Assembly: GCA_950022655.1 (NCBI GenBank) | Contig: OX465581.1 | Span: 109,599,125 to 109,663,124, forward strand | Direction: 5' to 3' | Source of the DNA: Alentia gelatinosa | Lineage: Eukaryota > Annelida > Polychaeta > Phyllodocida > Polynoidae | DNA length: 64,000 nucleotides | Shown here: piece by piece, positions 1 through 11,541 of the stretch | How the letters are laid out: each line of letters opens with the position of its first letter | How positions within the stretch are numbered: the first letter of the stretch is position 1 | Notes under the pieces: generated by a model | What the model was told of the DNA's origin: nothing | The model's input: the letters and a program-made list of their open reading frames with translations, nothing else | Databases searched by the model: none | Program-made: the position numbers and the translations under genes

Positions 1-16
1 GAGAGAGAGAGAGAGA
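1..16. repeat. (GA)n microsatellite, cut by window edge
   Basis: Eight GA dinucleotides open the window. The tract probably continues outside it. Confidence 0.9.
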
Positions 17-920
17 ATGGCTTAGCTCTCTAACTCCCTGGAGGATTGCTAGGCATTGATTTAGGAACCGGGTCCAGGTGCAGTCTAGGACTAAATGCAG
101 TTTTACCCCCGACCCTGTCGTGCTTTACCTCCCGTGTCTGAAACACGAGAGGGCGCTGAGGGTGTGATATGGGATCGGGGTGTTAGTAAAACCCCATTCG
201 CATATCCACCAACACCCCCATAACCCTCCTGTACATATTCCCCGCGCGAGACTCTACTTGTCTCACTAGGACCCCTGCCATTTACTCAGTACACATAGGA
301 TTTTTATGGGCGCCTGCTGACGTATATGTTTGCTTTTCCCAGCTTTTCCCAGCTATATTATATCGGTAGCTGTACGGGTCTATAGTGAGCACGAACTAAC
401 GTGTTACTACATCAACTGGCACTTCATTATAAGACCTGCCCTGGTAGCTTGATTCTGAAAACGTTTCCTGCAAAAATTGCAGGCGGTGTTGCCATCGACT
501 GAGGATTGTGTGTTCGAATCCTACTTTGGTTCTCAATGTTCAGGCTTTATCTAAAAATACATTCTGTCCTGAATAGTAAAAAGCATACGACGTATCACAA
601 AGCCATACAGAAAAAAGGTATGGACGGATGGTCAGAAGGATGGTGCAGGCAATAGATATTGAATTTACAGACAGGAATCCTGGAAAAGTATTATTATACA
701 TAACGGATTAGGAACAAAGAAGTTTTGAATATACTGTCGGGTAATGGAGGACGACCCGATTGCCTCTAGAAGTGTTATTTCTATGGTCGTATGAAGAAAT
801 AATCTGTAAGGCTCTCTTCTTGGCCCATTTAAAAGGTTTTGGTCCAGGCGGAAGAATCGAAACAGGCCTATATGCGATGCATAGTGCGCAGGGACTGTCT
901 AGGATTGTCTAGGATTGTCC
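17..920. other. No gene recognised
   Basis: I see no convincing coding exon here. A pol III B-box-like string (gttcgaatcc) lies at 512-521, but no matching A box or cloverleaf could be drawn, so it may be a remnant of a tRNA-derived SINE. Confidence 0.5.
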
Positions 921-1069
921 TTTCACGTGACCCCGGTATTTTTCTCCGTAGGCTTAACTTTAGGTACCGATACTCCACGGCCATGAAAGTAGTGTACCCA
1001 ATACTCAATGGCTAATTGGGCGATTTATCTTATCAATTAATAATCATAATGTTATACGGGGTGAGATAA
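921..1069. repeat. Fold-back/MITE family R1, degenerate copy
   Basis: The left end resembles other copies that start TTATCTCACCCC and continue with a (c)cgtaggc-like segment. The right end reads ggggtgagataaa. Related copies lie at 4289, 5468, 33609, 36478 and 49316. The left terminus here is damaged. Confidence 0.55.
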
Positions 1070-2227
1070 AATCAGAAACCCATGAAAATAACTTGGTCTG
1101 TTCTCCACCTCGTTTGACTGCAGAGTAATAGGCCTTTTTCCGTAGGCCGGTGTCGCACCTTATCTCCCTAGCTACGCCAAGACTGAAGCCAAACATTCAC
1201 TTGGCAACGTATTCCTTAGCATTGGATCACTCAGTATATGAGCCTAATACGATCATAAGACCCATGTATCTCATTTTCAGAGAAATAACAATGATTTCAT
1301 CGTATTCTATGGTATTCCAGCTACAATTTGATGTATCATACATGCATATCACCTCAATGATACTTTAGATATACCTTAGATAACACAGGGACACCAAAAC
1401 TGCATACACACTAATACATTGGCAGGCCTATCTATATTATGCTTATCTTTTTCCAAGTTAAAACCAAGATGATTATCAACTATAAAGTTTAGACAGCCAA
1501 GACTCGTTAATACAATGCCCTAGTTTGCTCCAACAATCTAATCTGTCAAAAAACAACACTCCTGTGATCACACCCACCGTTCACACTTTAGGTGTGATTG
1601 CTGTTTGTCTCTATATACAAGCCGCCTGACTCGGCCGTGTTTGTCCGAGCGGCCGCGTATCTAGAGAGTGAACGGCAACACCTGTATTCACTCAGATTCG
1701 CTTTATAAATTTCTCTGTGGTCGAACACAGTGAATTACAGACAAAATTATTATGATCTCGTGAGTTTCTTTCTAAATATTTAAACACAATCAAACATAAA
1801 ACCTCTCCTACAGGCATATATCCATCCCCAAAGTCCATGAAACACCATGGCGGCTCGAGCATTAGTGATGATATTGGTGACACTGCATACTAGCACATAC
1901 GAAATGCTACAGCAATCGACACAAGTGTGTGTTTCTGGGGAAGGTGGCTCTTCTAGGCTAAACGGTCACTCCACCCACTCAGTTGTGGGGGTACTGTTTG
2001 TTAATAACCTATAGCTGTACACACAGAATACACAAGAGTCTATAGGTGCAGCTATTGGTCTCGCAAGTCTCAAACATGTTGTGCCAATAACAGTCGGGAT
2101 AATCTATTTGTACTTGGACACTATAGTTTACTCGCTAAATTTGGAATTTCCATTAGCATTTATGTATCAAAATAACATTCCAGGGACCACATTGGTTGTT
2201 TGTATGTACACAGTCTCTAATACCGGG
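1070..2227. other. No gene recognised
   Basis: There are only short chance frames. A GC-rich spot near 1630-1665 contains an imperfect palindrome with ggccg arms; no gene could be attached to it. Confidence 0.45.
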
Positions 2228-2434
2228 GACACACCAAGCGGTTCAAGGTGGCGATCTCCAGAATCGCCAACACAAAATAGCATATCTGCGAGATATTATT
2301 TCATAGGAATATCTCTCACCGATAGTTTAGCATATCACAAGCAAAAATAAAGTGAAACATGAAATAATAGCTCACATATAGGCCATTTTGTGTTGGCGAT
2401 TCCGGAATTCGCTGCATTACTCGCTTGGTGTGTC
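2228..2434. repeat. Fold-back element with GACACACCAAGCG termini
   Basis: The left terminus gacacaccaagcg (2228-2240) is matched in inverted orientation by cgcttggtgtgtc (2422-2434). Homology continues inward: a ggcgat...cgccaacacaaaa segment on the left pairs with ttttgtgttggcgatt on the right. This is a typical non-autonomous fold-back or MITE shape. Confidence 0.7.
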
Positions 2435-2652
2435 TCCAGCTTAAGCTTGGTTCTTTTTTGTAAGTCGCCACACAGTAAAGGTCCATCTTGTCAATGGGGC
2501 CGGACGGTTCTATACTCTATAGCATACATGTAAGATGCACGACTGCTGCAGATATGAACATGTCACCAAACCACTTACCAATATCATTCCTGCATGACAC
2601 ATTGGTGGGGTTCGCCTCATAAACACAGGAGGTACAGATTGTATCATAAGTC

Positions 2653-2933
2653 CTGGCGTCCACCTACTACGGTAGACATTGAGACCTCCCGATATGGCAC
2701 CGATATAAGCACCAAATATCGGAGACATATCGGGAAGGTGCAAAATCGTAGACATATGTCTAGACATGCCAATCCACGCATCGTAAGGGGTAGACCCCCA
2801 TTTTTCATCGGTGCCCAATCGCACAGACGTGGTCAACTACCCCGATATTAGGTGCCCTTCCGACGCGATTTTGAGGTTGTATCTGGAGGTCCATCGCAGA
2901 TCATATCGGAGCCATATCGTAGTTGGTGCATGA
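2653..2933. mobile_element. MITE family R2, copy 1
   Basis: A roughly 280-bp element with terminal inverted repeats close to GGCGTSCACCTACTACGATA. A second, clearly homologous copy in the same orientation lies at 57803-58078, with matching internal blocks such as catatcgggaaggtgcaaa. No coding capacity is visible, so it would need transposase in trans. Confidence 0.8.
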
Positions 2934-3888
2934 CTCCGTGCTTAACAAATCAATAGAGATGTTGAAGCTAGAAGTGATCTAAATTCCCAAGACCATGTCT
3001 TCCTTCATGCAGGAATGTTATTCTTTTGCGTTTTACATTAGTTATCCAATCTTCCAACCTGAATGGAAATGGGACGTGCCAGTATTGTGACTCCTAAATG
3101 TGGGCACCACCTGGTGTGAACTGGCTGAACCCATACCCTGCCGCTCAGTCTATATCTGCATTCGTAAGAAGGGTGTGTGTGTGTGCTATGAGAATGTGTC
3201 TCGGTGTATTATAACAACACACACGCGGGGGTGAGAGAGGAGTAATATTTGTGTAAACACTCATCTCAGAGAGGGGAACAGATGAGTATGCTGCACATTG
3301 AAAACACAATACCTGTAGGTAGACTAATCTTCAACATCTACCAAGGTGGGGTGAGCAAAGTGGGGTGATGTCGGGCGTTCTGGTTTCTATGGTAACTGTG
3401 ACGTCATAGATCGTGCCATGCTGCTAGTTCCCGGCACCTGCACGTGTCACTCACAAGGGATTGTCGTCCTTCACCACAGTATCGTATAAATCCATGCAGA
3501 GGTTGGAATCAGGTAAGATATTTCCTCCCTTCCCCGCAACGCTGGGGAAAATAAGGAAAAGGTGAGGCTAAATGAGTGGGACATGCAAGGGCAGAAAAAT
3601 GACGATAGGCTTCTCTGATGTAAATGTTATCTTCCCCAGATGTGTATTCGTCTATTCTGATTTTTACCTGAAAGTTGTAGCAGTGCCCTACCTACTCATA
3701 ACAAGACTAGACAAGATATTTGGTTCTACTGTACGGCTGCAAATGTCTCTTGAAAAAAGACTATCTCCTATATGCTTTTTGGGGTTTAAGGCTTGTTTTA
3801 AATCCATGCAATACTATCTTCAGTGTTCGGGTTTGGCATCAGCTATGGATTGTTTCCTCCTATTACTATACACCTATGGCAGAAAATG
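2934..3888. other. No gene recognised
   Basis: AT-rich DNA with a short GT-rich stretch near 3170-3190. The longest frame, at 3572-3919, lacks recognisable motifs and runs into a repeat, so I do not call it. Confidence 0.45.
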
Positions 3889-4147
3889 TATGAAATACTA
3901 CCCGCTGCTTGGGGTGTAGTATCGTGCCCGCCGTGACAGCAGGCCGTAGTGAATGGCAGTGGTTTTCGCGGCGCGGAAAAGATGATAAAACGACGTTTTG
4001 AAACGATTGGGAGGTGTAAAGTAATAAGAAAACGTTCTGACTGAGCCCACACGGGTGGTCTGCGGCGTCTGGACGTATTTTATTTTAATCAAATGACCTT
4101 AAACGGGTATCCGTGCGGGCTCAGTAACCACGTTTTCTTTTATTACG
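3889..4147. repeat. Fold-back family R3, copy 1
   Basis: The left part (gaaatactacccgctgc, then a cggcgtg/cagcaggcc palindrome) and the inner inverted pair around ctgagcccacacgg and ccgtgcgggctcag recur at 32575-32930 in the opposite orientation. The paired arms can fold into a long hairpin. Confidence 0.7.
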
Positions 4148-4288
4148 TGCATATAATTCCAATATATTTTATATTATAGTGCTGAGGGACGGACTGATTG
4201 ACGTCTTAACTAAAATCCAAAGTATGATCTGAAATGCCATCCTCAATAATCCTGATTTGTCTTGACTAACAACGTTAGGTATGGTGTT

Positions 4289-4360
4289 TTATCTCACCCC
4301 GGTATTTTCCCCATAGGCTTATCAATATGAATTCATACCCCATGCACGGCCGTGAAGAGA
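4289..4360. repeat. Fragment of repeat family R1
   Basis: It starts TTATCTCACCCC and continues with ccataggctta, like the start of the copy at 5468. No matching right end was found nearby. Confidence 0.5.
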
Positions 4361-5467
4361 CAAAGAGAAGGACAATATGCACGGTAGGACATACACAATA
4401 TTGACTGGTTTTAGATACAAGCGGTCGTATGGTCCGAGGAGTTGGCATATAGCAATACTCGAGCGCATACGAGGATATTGCGCAGAGGTAACTCCGAGGA
4501 ACATACAACCGCTTCTATCTGAAGCCAGTCTATATTGTGGTTAGTGTCCACCTAGTACCCATACTAGTTCATTTAGGTACGCACTATTTTTCCGTACGCA
4601 CTATTTCTCCGTATGCGCCCCTGGAACATACAACATATATCCGTATGCGCCGGGTATATCCATACCCACTCCCTATGTGTTTTCTATGGACACTTTGTAT
4701 TAGGTGGACAATAGAATTTATGACTCAGACTGGACAGAGAAAGGTTCCTTCCTATGACACAAGCTATTGGTACAATTTTGGATATTGATATTGTGATATT
4801 TTTCTTTACATAACTGACTGGATTAGTCGCAGACGCCGAACGTAGTAAAGCCAACATGAGCAGACGATTTTTTGTCTCTGTGAATGCGGCTCACTGTTTG
4901 TTGTGTCTGGCGCGCTCCCGCCCGCATTGTCTTGATGGTGGCAATGAAATGTGATCGACATGAGTGTTTTCTTTGTTATGACACGTAATGAGCATCGGTG
5001 TAGCGTTATATCGTGTGTCACCACGCCTCATGATACATTACTCTGCTCCGACCACACCATTACACCATCCATTGTGATATATCACACTATCCAAAACTAT
5101 CCTATTAAATAAACTGTGTTCCTGCGATACTCTTAATTTGTCAATATCATCTCATCTCCCAAGTTATCGTCAGATTCTATTGCTGCATGTGAGATATTAT
5201 GAAAGGAACTGATGAGTGTTTGGTCTGTTTCCCCGTACGCCATTGAGTTTGGGGTGCTCATGGATATAAACGAGGCGATAACAGAGGGAATATTCTGAAG
5301 AGCTTCCAACGCGATGGCTAGCGGGGACACAGACGAAACACTAATATGTTTCTGATTTTATCTTTGCCCCGAAATATTCATTGGTTTATCACGCACTAAA
5401 TACGAGTTACCGTACTCGTGTGCCTGTTGAGTACGAGTTCCTAATGTTAAGACATTTATACCAGGCT
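4361..5467. other. No gene recognised
   Basis: Short imperfect direct repeats of a cgta(c/t)gc(a/g)c core lie around 4575-4660. Otherwise there are only chance frames. Confidence 0.4.
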
Positions 5468-5818
5468 TTATCTCACCCCTGGTACAAGTTTAGCCATAGG
5501 AATGACATTAGAAAAAAATACTCAACGATCACCCCCGTATAGTGACGATACTACGCCACGGCCGTGGAGTAGTGAATTTGAGATGACGTCATATGGATTT
5601 GTTAAGTTTATTCTAATCATTGTGAAATTTTGATGATATTCAATGTCATAAAAAGGGGTGAGATAAATCCAGAACTGGACTCGAATCGTAAAATAGACAA
5701 AACTCCACTCGTTTGAATGGCCCGTAATCGTCACTCGGCTTCGCCTCGATGACGATTGCGGCCCATCCAAACTCATGGAGTATTGTCTATTTATACGATT
5801 CTCGATGCAGTTCTATAT
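5468..5818. repeat. Repeat family R1 plus attached hairpin
   Basis: The core 5468-5666 has inverted ends TTATCTCACCCC and ggggtgagataa. The attached segment 5668-5818 is a large palindrome: arms such as aatagacaaaactcca pair with a tggagtattgtctatt-like arm around a centre reading ctcggcttcgcctcg. The same combination occurs at 33609-33893 (hairpin partly deleted), and a similar one at 36478-36775. Confidence 0.75.
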
Positions 5819-5969
5819 AAAAGTTAAACCGCAGTGTCCTCTCCAGCTTGAGTTTGGTCAGCATTGTCATAATAATAAACCGTGATCCACATTGTTCTCT
5901 GATGGGTGGTACACCATGTCGTTTACTTTAATATGGACATCCACATTGTTCACCGTTGGACTGACTACA

Positions 5970-6150
5970 TGTAAATAAACAATAATCGATAATTTTCTGG
6001 ATGGGCCGCCGTAAACCACAAGGGATTGACTGGGGGCAATACACGGGCGATGGCCAGTGTATTTGCGTAGTCAACTTCAAGCACTTGGTTTACAGAGCCG
6101 ACCGTCCAAAAAATCGAATGTTGTATTTCTTTTAAAAAGATAAACATTCA
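5970..6150. repeat. Fold-back family R4, divergent copy
   Basis: The segment starting aaacaataatcgat and the grouping gggccgccgtaaaccac resemble the repeats at 43233-43610 and 49733-50065. Its two halves are partly complementary. Confidence 0.55.
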
Positions 6151-6859
6151 TTGGAGCAATGTTGTTAATCATCTTTTAATGAAGTTAATGCAATCTTGTC
6201 TCTCTATAGGCGATGTACACTTTTGAATAGAGTTTACTCCACAACTGCTCATCTACAAGAGATAACTTTATCTTCTGCACCAATTGAAATTAGAAGTTTG
6301 AGTCTTTGTTCGGAAGGAGTTAATTATATTGTATATCCTTATCTTTACTGTTGCAGACATTGACGATGGGGTTGGGAAGCTCTAAACTTAATGAATAACT
6401 TACAGAAAGATTGAAGTTCGTATTGTATAAACAAAAAATAACAACACAAAAACAATAATATAGCACACACCCGATATTCAAGTAGTAGAAGTCAGCATAA
6501 CAATGTATATCTAAGAAGTGTATTTAGTTTGTAAAATAATGTAATGCATATGATGTAATGCCTGTTGAAAGGATTGGGGACGAGCGTACGAGAGCACCAG
6601 TGCTGGCTCCAAACGGAAAACTGATAAACTTGCCGGTAGAAAGGACATTTGTCCATCTGGTGAGGAGATACAAAAATGGAAAACGAACGGTTGATGCAAT
6701 GATATGTAACGATAATTTAAAATCATAAAGTATAATGATAAGCAATAACTCCGAAGACAATGCCCCATAACTTAACTGATAGGCCTACATGTGATGCAAT
6801 GGATGTTGATTTTGCAGGTACAGGTGCACGAATAACCAATGCATTACTAAACACAAGTG
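6151..6859. other. No gene recognised; possibly the 5' part of the LINE
   Basis: Overlapping frames on both strands lie at 6510-6770 without recognisable motifs. The reverse-transcriptase remnant that begins downstream on the + strand may extend into this stretch, but I cannot show it. Confidence 0.35.
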
Positions 6860-8350
6860 ACAAAACTACGAATGAATAAGGGAAGGATGCCCGAAATTTG
6901 ATGAGAGTGAATCGACTGATGAAGAATGCGAAGATGATATCCTTACCAATTTTATAGACTGTAAAATTGTGAAGATAGTGAGATGCATGAATAGGCATAA
7001 GAGTACTGGTATTGATATTGATCTCATACTCTTTGAAAAACATGATATCATCAAGACGGGACATTCTCTTTAATATAATCAATTATGCATTTAGGAATAA
7101 TTGATTTACAAACAATTCAGAAACAGGGTAAATAACAACGTTACCTAAAGTTGTGGATCCAGTAAGATTTGACCGATTACTGTCTTGTTATGTTTTTTGA
7201 GAAATGTCTACAGAAAAATATTTTCAAGCATTTAACAGAAAATAGTGTGATTAGGGATTATCAATTTCGATTCTTACCGAACGGTTCTACTGGCCAACCA
7301 ATATTTACAGTATTCAATGGCGGAAGAACTGGTTGTCCAGGGTTTGGTAAATAAACACTTCAAATTGAAAAAAAAGATATAATAAGTAGTGCATGTAAAG
7401 ATAACAATGACTAATTTCCATTAATTTTCGAAAAGGTTTCGAAAGCGTTAACCACCAGACATCATTAAACAAAGTGAAATGATTGCAATTTAATGGCAAA
7501 ATCATACCTATTATTAAGGATTATTTCACACATAGGAAAATTAGGACAAAGTTGGACCATGCTATTGAACACCCATCAGAACGTTATTGTTGGGCCATGC
7601 AACGTTCAGTATTCAAGACATTCCGAAGAAAACCAGCTGTATGGCTGACGGATGCTGGGTAACATTCTAAATACTGTGATGTATAAGCGAGATAGACATG
7701 AAGATGAAACCAATAAAGACTTTTGACCAAAAGAAAAAATATTTGACCCGTTGTTGTTTATTTTGAGTTGGAGAACATCAAACTTTTGTAAAACATTATA
7801 AGGGTATGAGAAGACTGATAAGTCTGGCTGTTAATGAGGTTGAGGAATGTCTTAATTCGGGCTCCAGATTATGAATGTGAGTTCAGGTGGGGTTTAGGTG
7901 GGTTTTAAAACAGGAGGAGGAGCGTCAAGTAGGCTTCAAAGTCATGGATCTAGTAAGTTCTCGAGTAATGTGGTGGGTGGCATCTCAGTATGGGACATGG
8001 TCCCGCTGAATTAATGCCAATTAATGATTTAGGTGATGATATAGTTCATTTCGAGCTAGATCTATATTTTGATGTCTCAATGCCAATATTAGATGTAGAC
8101 AAGGTAAAGTGAAAAAGAAAATGGAGGTCCACTTAACTGAAAATAGTGTCTGGACAAGCAATGCATTAGAATAAGACCGAGGTAATGGGGATATGTAGCA
8201 AAAAGAATCTAGATATAATTGTGTGTGTGTAAAAAGTCGTGTAATTTATTTAGGACTAATCATTGATAATAAACTAAATATAAAAGCCCAATTTGAAAGA
8301 CACAGAAACGTATAGACGATCATCCCTGTATAGAGACCAACAATGGAGTA
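6860..8350 (+). pseudogene. LINE (non-LTR retrotransposon) reverse-transcriptase remnant
   Basis: Broken + strand frames spell out successive parts of a non-LTR reverse transcriptase. Near 6990-7030 is a STGIDIDLIL segment like the (K)S(P/H)GID block before the palm. At 7169-7354 are FEKCLQKNIFKHL and QFRFLPNGST, like the KIFEK...GF..GRST region. Near 7510-7560 is DYFTHRKIRTKLD, like the (S)YL.NR.Q block. Near 8250-8300 is LGLIIDNKLNIKAQFE, like the late HLG...D..L.W..HI block. Stops and frame changes are frequent, and the FADD catalytic box is not intact. Family knowledge points to a jockey/CR1-type LINE; the exact clade is unresolved. Confidence 0.7.
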
Positions 8351-8458
8351 AATTAATAGTGTATGTGCAGCTAAATTTAACAACGAGATCTACATCTTTG
8401 CCTGTTGAAATATTATCTACCGACTGGTTCATTGAAAAAAGAATTGATTTCTGATTCC

Positions 8459-8638
8459 ATATAGCCAATTTCACTCCCGATGAGGTCGATATCTACTCCA
8501 GTTTTGGTGTTGACGTACACATACCCTTATTCCATTCCGCCAATGGCCTCCAGATAGAGATCAGACATAGGCCAGTTTTGGTGGCAAGACTGAAACTGGG
8601 GTATACATCTTGACTACATCGGGAGTGAAATCGGCTAC
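8459..8638. repeat. Fold-back repeat
   Basis: The left arm tagccaatttcactcccgat is inversely repeated at the right end (atcgggagtgaaatcggcta). Pairing continues through an (a)ccagtttt-like inner block. It follows directly after the decayed LINE. Confidence 0.65.
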
Positions 8639-11180
8639 ATGGAATAATGCCTCTATTGACATACGTTCTATGAATAGAGTAACAGTCCGGGTGCATTATT
8701 TCCCTATAGAATTTCACTTTATGTTCTTTACGTTGCCTTGCATATTTTCTTTTGGCAAGACCCCATCTATATAATATATGCAAGTACTTTGGGGTAGGAA
8801 TTGGGGGGATTTCAAACCATACTCCATATTGAGGTATCCCAAAATTCAGTCTGTTTACAGGATCCGATGTTAGCTGGTTCCTGTCGTTGTATAGTCATAA
8901 CCGTTGGGTCATTTTCCACAATAATTGCAATTAAACGTTTTTTTATATATCTTCAAATCCGATGCCAGAAATTAAATTTCTGATATCTTTACATGTACAT
9001 GCCAAACTGTATTCAGTTACTCCAGTTAGAAATCGAAAAATAATAGTTCATCAGGGGACAGGCGGCAGAAGTGCGGCTAGCCAGTTGGGAGCGGACTCTT
9101 TACTCACCCGGGGCGCTATTAAGGAGTTTAGTAACGTCTGGTGGGCGTATTGAAAATGTAGAATATCACAAATCTATGAAGGTATGATATTAATAATGTG
9201 AACATTGATTGTGTAAAAGATTAATAGTGTACAGTAAAGATTAGCCGATGTCTTTCAGTCATGTACATCTACAATACCCTTAATAACATAACTTTGTAAA
9301 TACATGTATGTACATCTACTTGTACAAATTATACATTACATGGCTTTCAATAATAAGACGTTCTCACCTTCATTATCTCACGAATCATCTATTAGAACAT
9401 ACTTGCTATTTCATTAAACCTGACTTTACTAAAAAAAATAAAACTGATGAGAAATACCTCTGTGTGAAAACCGGAACGTATACGTATATCATAGATTATT
9501 GCCTGAAGAAGTCTGATTATGACAGGCGAAACGTTGCAACCATCTCCACACTATCGCCCCTATCTTGATGTACATTTACCCCCAATAAAACCTATTTTAA
9601 CAACATCAGCTTATCTGGTGTTCTGTGGATCTGTTAACCAACACAATATTGAATATACATGTATTTATCAAACCCGAACGTGTATCATATATACATTTAC
9701 ATGCATAGCGGTATTGATATGCGCATTACCACCTGAATAATCCTGTTTGGTGAAATATAATATAGCTGATCAAAGACAAGGGTTTAACAACACAAGGATT
9801 TAACAATATCTCAAGCGTTGTGCGTAGAACATATATTTTGAAACAATTGTGACGTAACCTAACAAGCAGACGACATTTGGTGCGGTCGGCGTGAATCAAC
9901 AAACACAACGCATAGCCCGTAGGCGGCGTCTACCCGTCACGTGACAATGTTGACACTACGTCTTAGCTCACCAGGAGTCGCCTCAGAATAGTGGCGCCCA
10001 CTTGTGGCAGGCGCTGATGCCCGAGATTTTTCTGCGCATGTCTGTGCTTGGTTTACAGCAGGTTTTTGTATATATTCAATGATTCCTTGTTTGAATTGCA
10101 GATGCGAAGAAAGAAGCTTTCGCTTACATCAACTGAAAAACCAGTAAGAAATATAAAAGAAACAATAAAATGACGATGTGGGAATTTTTTGTATATTCAG
10201 AAGAAGAGATTGAGTGGAACATTCACAACCGTTAAGCGATACAGACGTTCTTCCGTGTGAATGTTTACAACATAGGTGCAGTAGACAGTACAGAAAACGA
10301 AAGCAATATGTTTTGAGACCAGAGAAATACACAGACCAGAAGTTAAATCGCATTGTATAGATTTATATAATAGACTTATTGGGAAAAAAATAAAGATCAA
10401 TCGCTGAATGAATGGCTGGGAAATGAATATCTTGTCCTCAGATCCACTATATTTCACATATGTTGCACCCCACTCGTTAATAATGGATGGCCTTGGAAGT
10501 AGGCTCCCGACTTTTAAAGTTTCTTCTCCAATTGCCATTTTCTGTGTATCAGAATTTAACCTATTCCATTATTTAGAGCCGATGTATGTTGGAGAGTGTC
10601 CGAATTTCACTATTTTTGAAGCTCGTCATTTTTCATTTTGAAAGATAACTATCGGCAAAATTCAATTTTCCTTTTGGACAACGGATTTTATTTCACATAA
10701 TGTTGTATTAGTTACATTTTCTTCTCGCATTTCTTGTGAACTTCTGTGTAGTATCCAAATACAGAGGAAGGCACTTAGCATCGATTTCCGTAAGGTTGTG
10801 AAATTTAATCTTCAAAAGGGGCTTTATGTCAAAACATATGTTTGAGGCTTAGAGGTGAGTGTATCATTCTTATACCAATAATAAGGAATAAATTGAAATT
10901 ATTTTTGCTTCTGTACCTTCTTGATATCTATCATAAAATGTCAACCTTAATATGCAACAAGAAATAGTACAGAGGAATGCGTGATATTCAAGTAACGGGA
11001 CCGGTAGCGCTAACAAGGTGGATGTGTATTTAGCTGACTCAATCATCGGCTTACCTGAACACACCGCTTAAGAGGAGAACGGGATTAAAACGGTGGCAAA
11101 CGGTTCAGACTAACCCCACTAAATGGCTGTCTCTACGAAAACATCATCAGTGACAGAGAATAACGGTGGGCAGTTAATTC
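8639..11180. other. No gene recognised
   Basis: About 2.5 kb upstream of the propeptide gene with only unconvincing frames. The one motif of note is the retroelement-like string at 9502-9538, listed separately. Any enhancers of the downstream gene would lie here, but none can be named from sequence alone. Confidence 0.4.
9502..9538 (+). repeat. Possible Penelope/LINE-type tail motif
   Basis: The pattern cctgaagaag...gcgaaacgttgc resembles a conserved CTGAAGAAG-spacer-CGAAACGTTG string common in the terminal repeats of Penelope-like and related retroelements. No GIY-YIG endonuclease or reverse transcriptase is recognisable beside it, so it would be an isolated end fragment. Confidence 0.3.
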
Positions 11181-11186
11181 CGTTAA

Positions 11187-11420
11187 TTGTCTCGTGCCCA
11201 GTCTAGTGTTGTGACTGAATGGGTCTGTGTGCGCACCTCGTTATGTCAACAAGCGGCGGGTCGGTGCGCCGCGTGCCGTCTGAAGCATTGTGGCCCGTAC
11301 GTCGGCCGGCGCCCTCCGCGTCTCAGCATTCAGGTGCGCGCGCAGCAACAATGTCACCGCCCATTAGGCGGGCTGCGCGCTCCTCTGGCGGCAGCTAATG
11401 TCAACAAGGGGCACTGGGGG
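11187..11420 (+). promoter_or_regulatory. CpG-rich proximal promoter region
   Basis: A sharp rise in GC and CpG over an AT-rich background lies immediately upstream of a TATA box and the secreted propeptide gene. It includes several gcgcgc-like runs and a cacgtg E-box (at about 11432, just beyond the TATA box). Its regulatory role is inferred from position. Confidence 0.5.
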
Positions 11421-11423
11421 CAG

Positions 11424-11430
11424 TATAAAA
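11424..11430 (+). promoter_or_regulatory. TATA box of the propeptide gene
   Basis: The sequence tataaaa lies about 30 bp upstream of tcatcagact (11451-11460), which fits an initiator (TCA followed by purine and pyrimidines). The start codon follows at 11542, giving a 5' UTR of about 90 bases. Confidence 0.7.
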
Positions 11431-11541
11431 CCACGTGCGGATAGCGAAGATCATCAGACTCCTCCAAGACACAGTCAGAACCACATCGACATACAGTGAT
11501 ACACACATTTAGCAAGTCGTCTCTGGTATACTATTACAAGG

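Noticed and set aside
512..521. tRNA gene suggested by a B-box-like string
   Set aside because: No acceptor stem, A box or anticodon arm could be folded around it.
9443..9476. Hammerhead ribozyme suggested by ctgatgag and gaaaac
   Set aside because: Stem II does not pair and the base before GAAA is not the required C.
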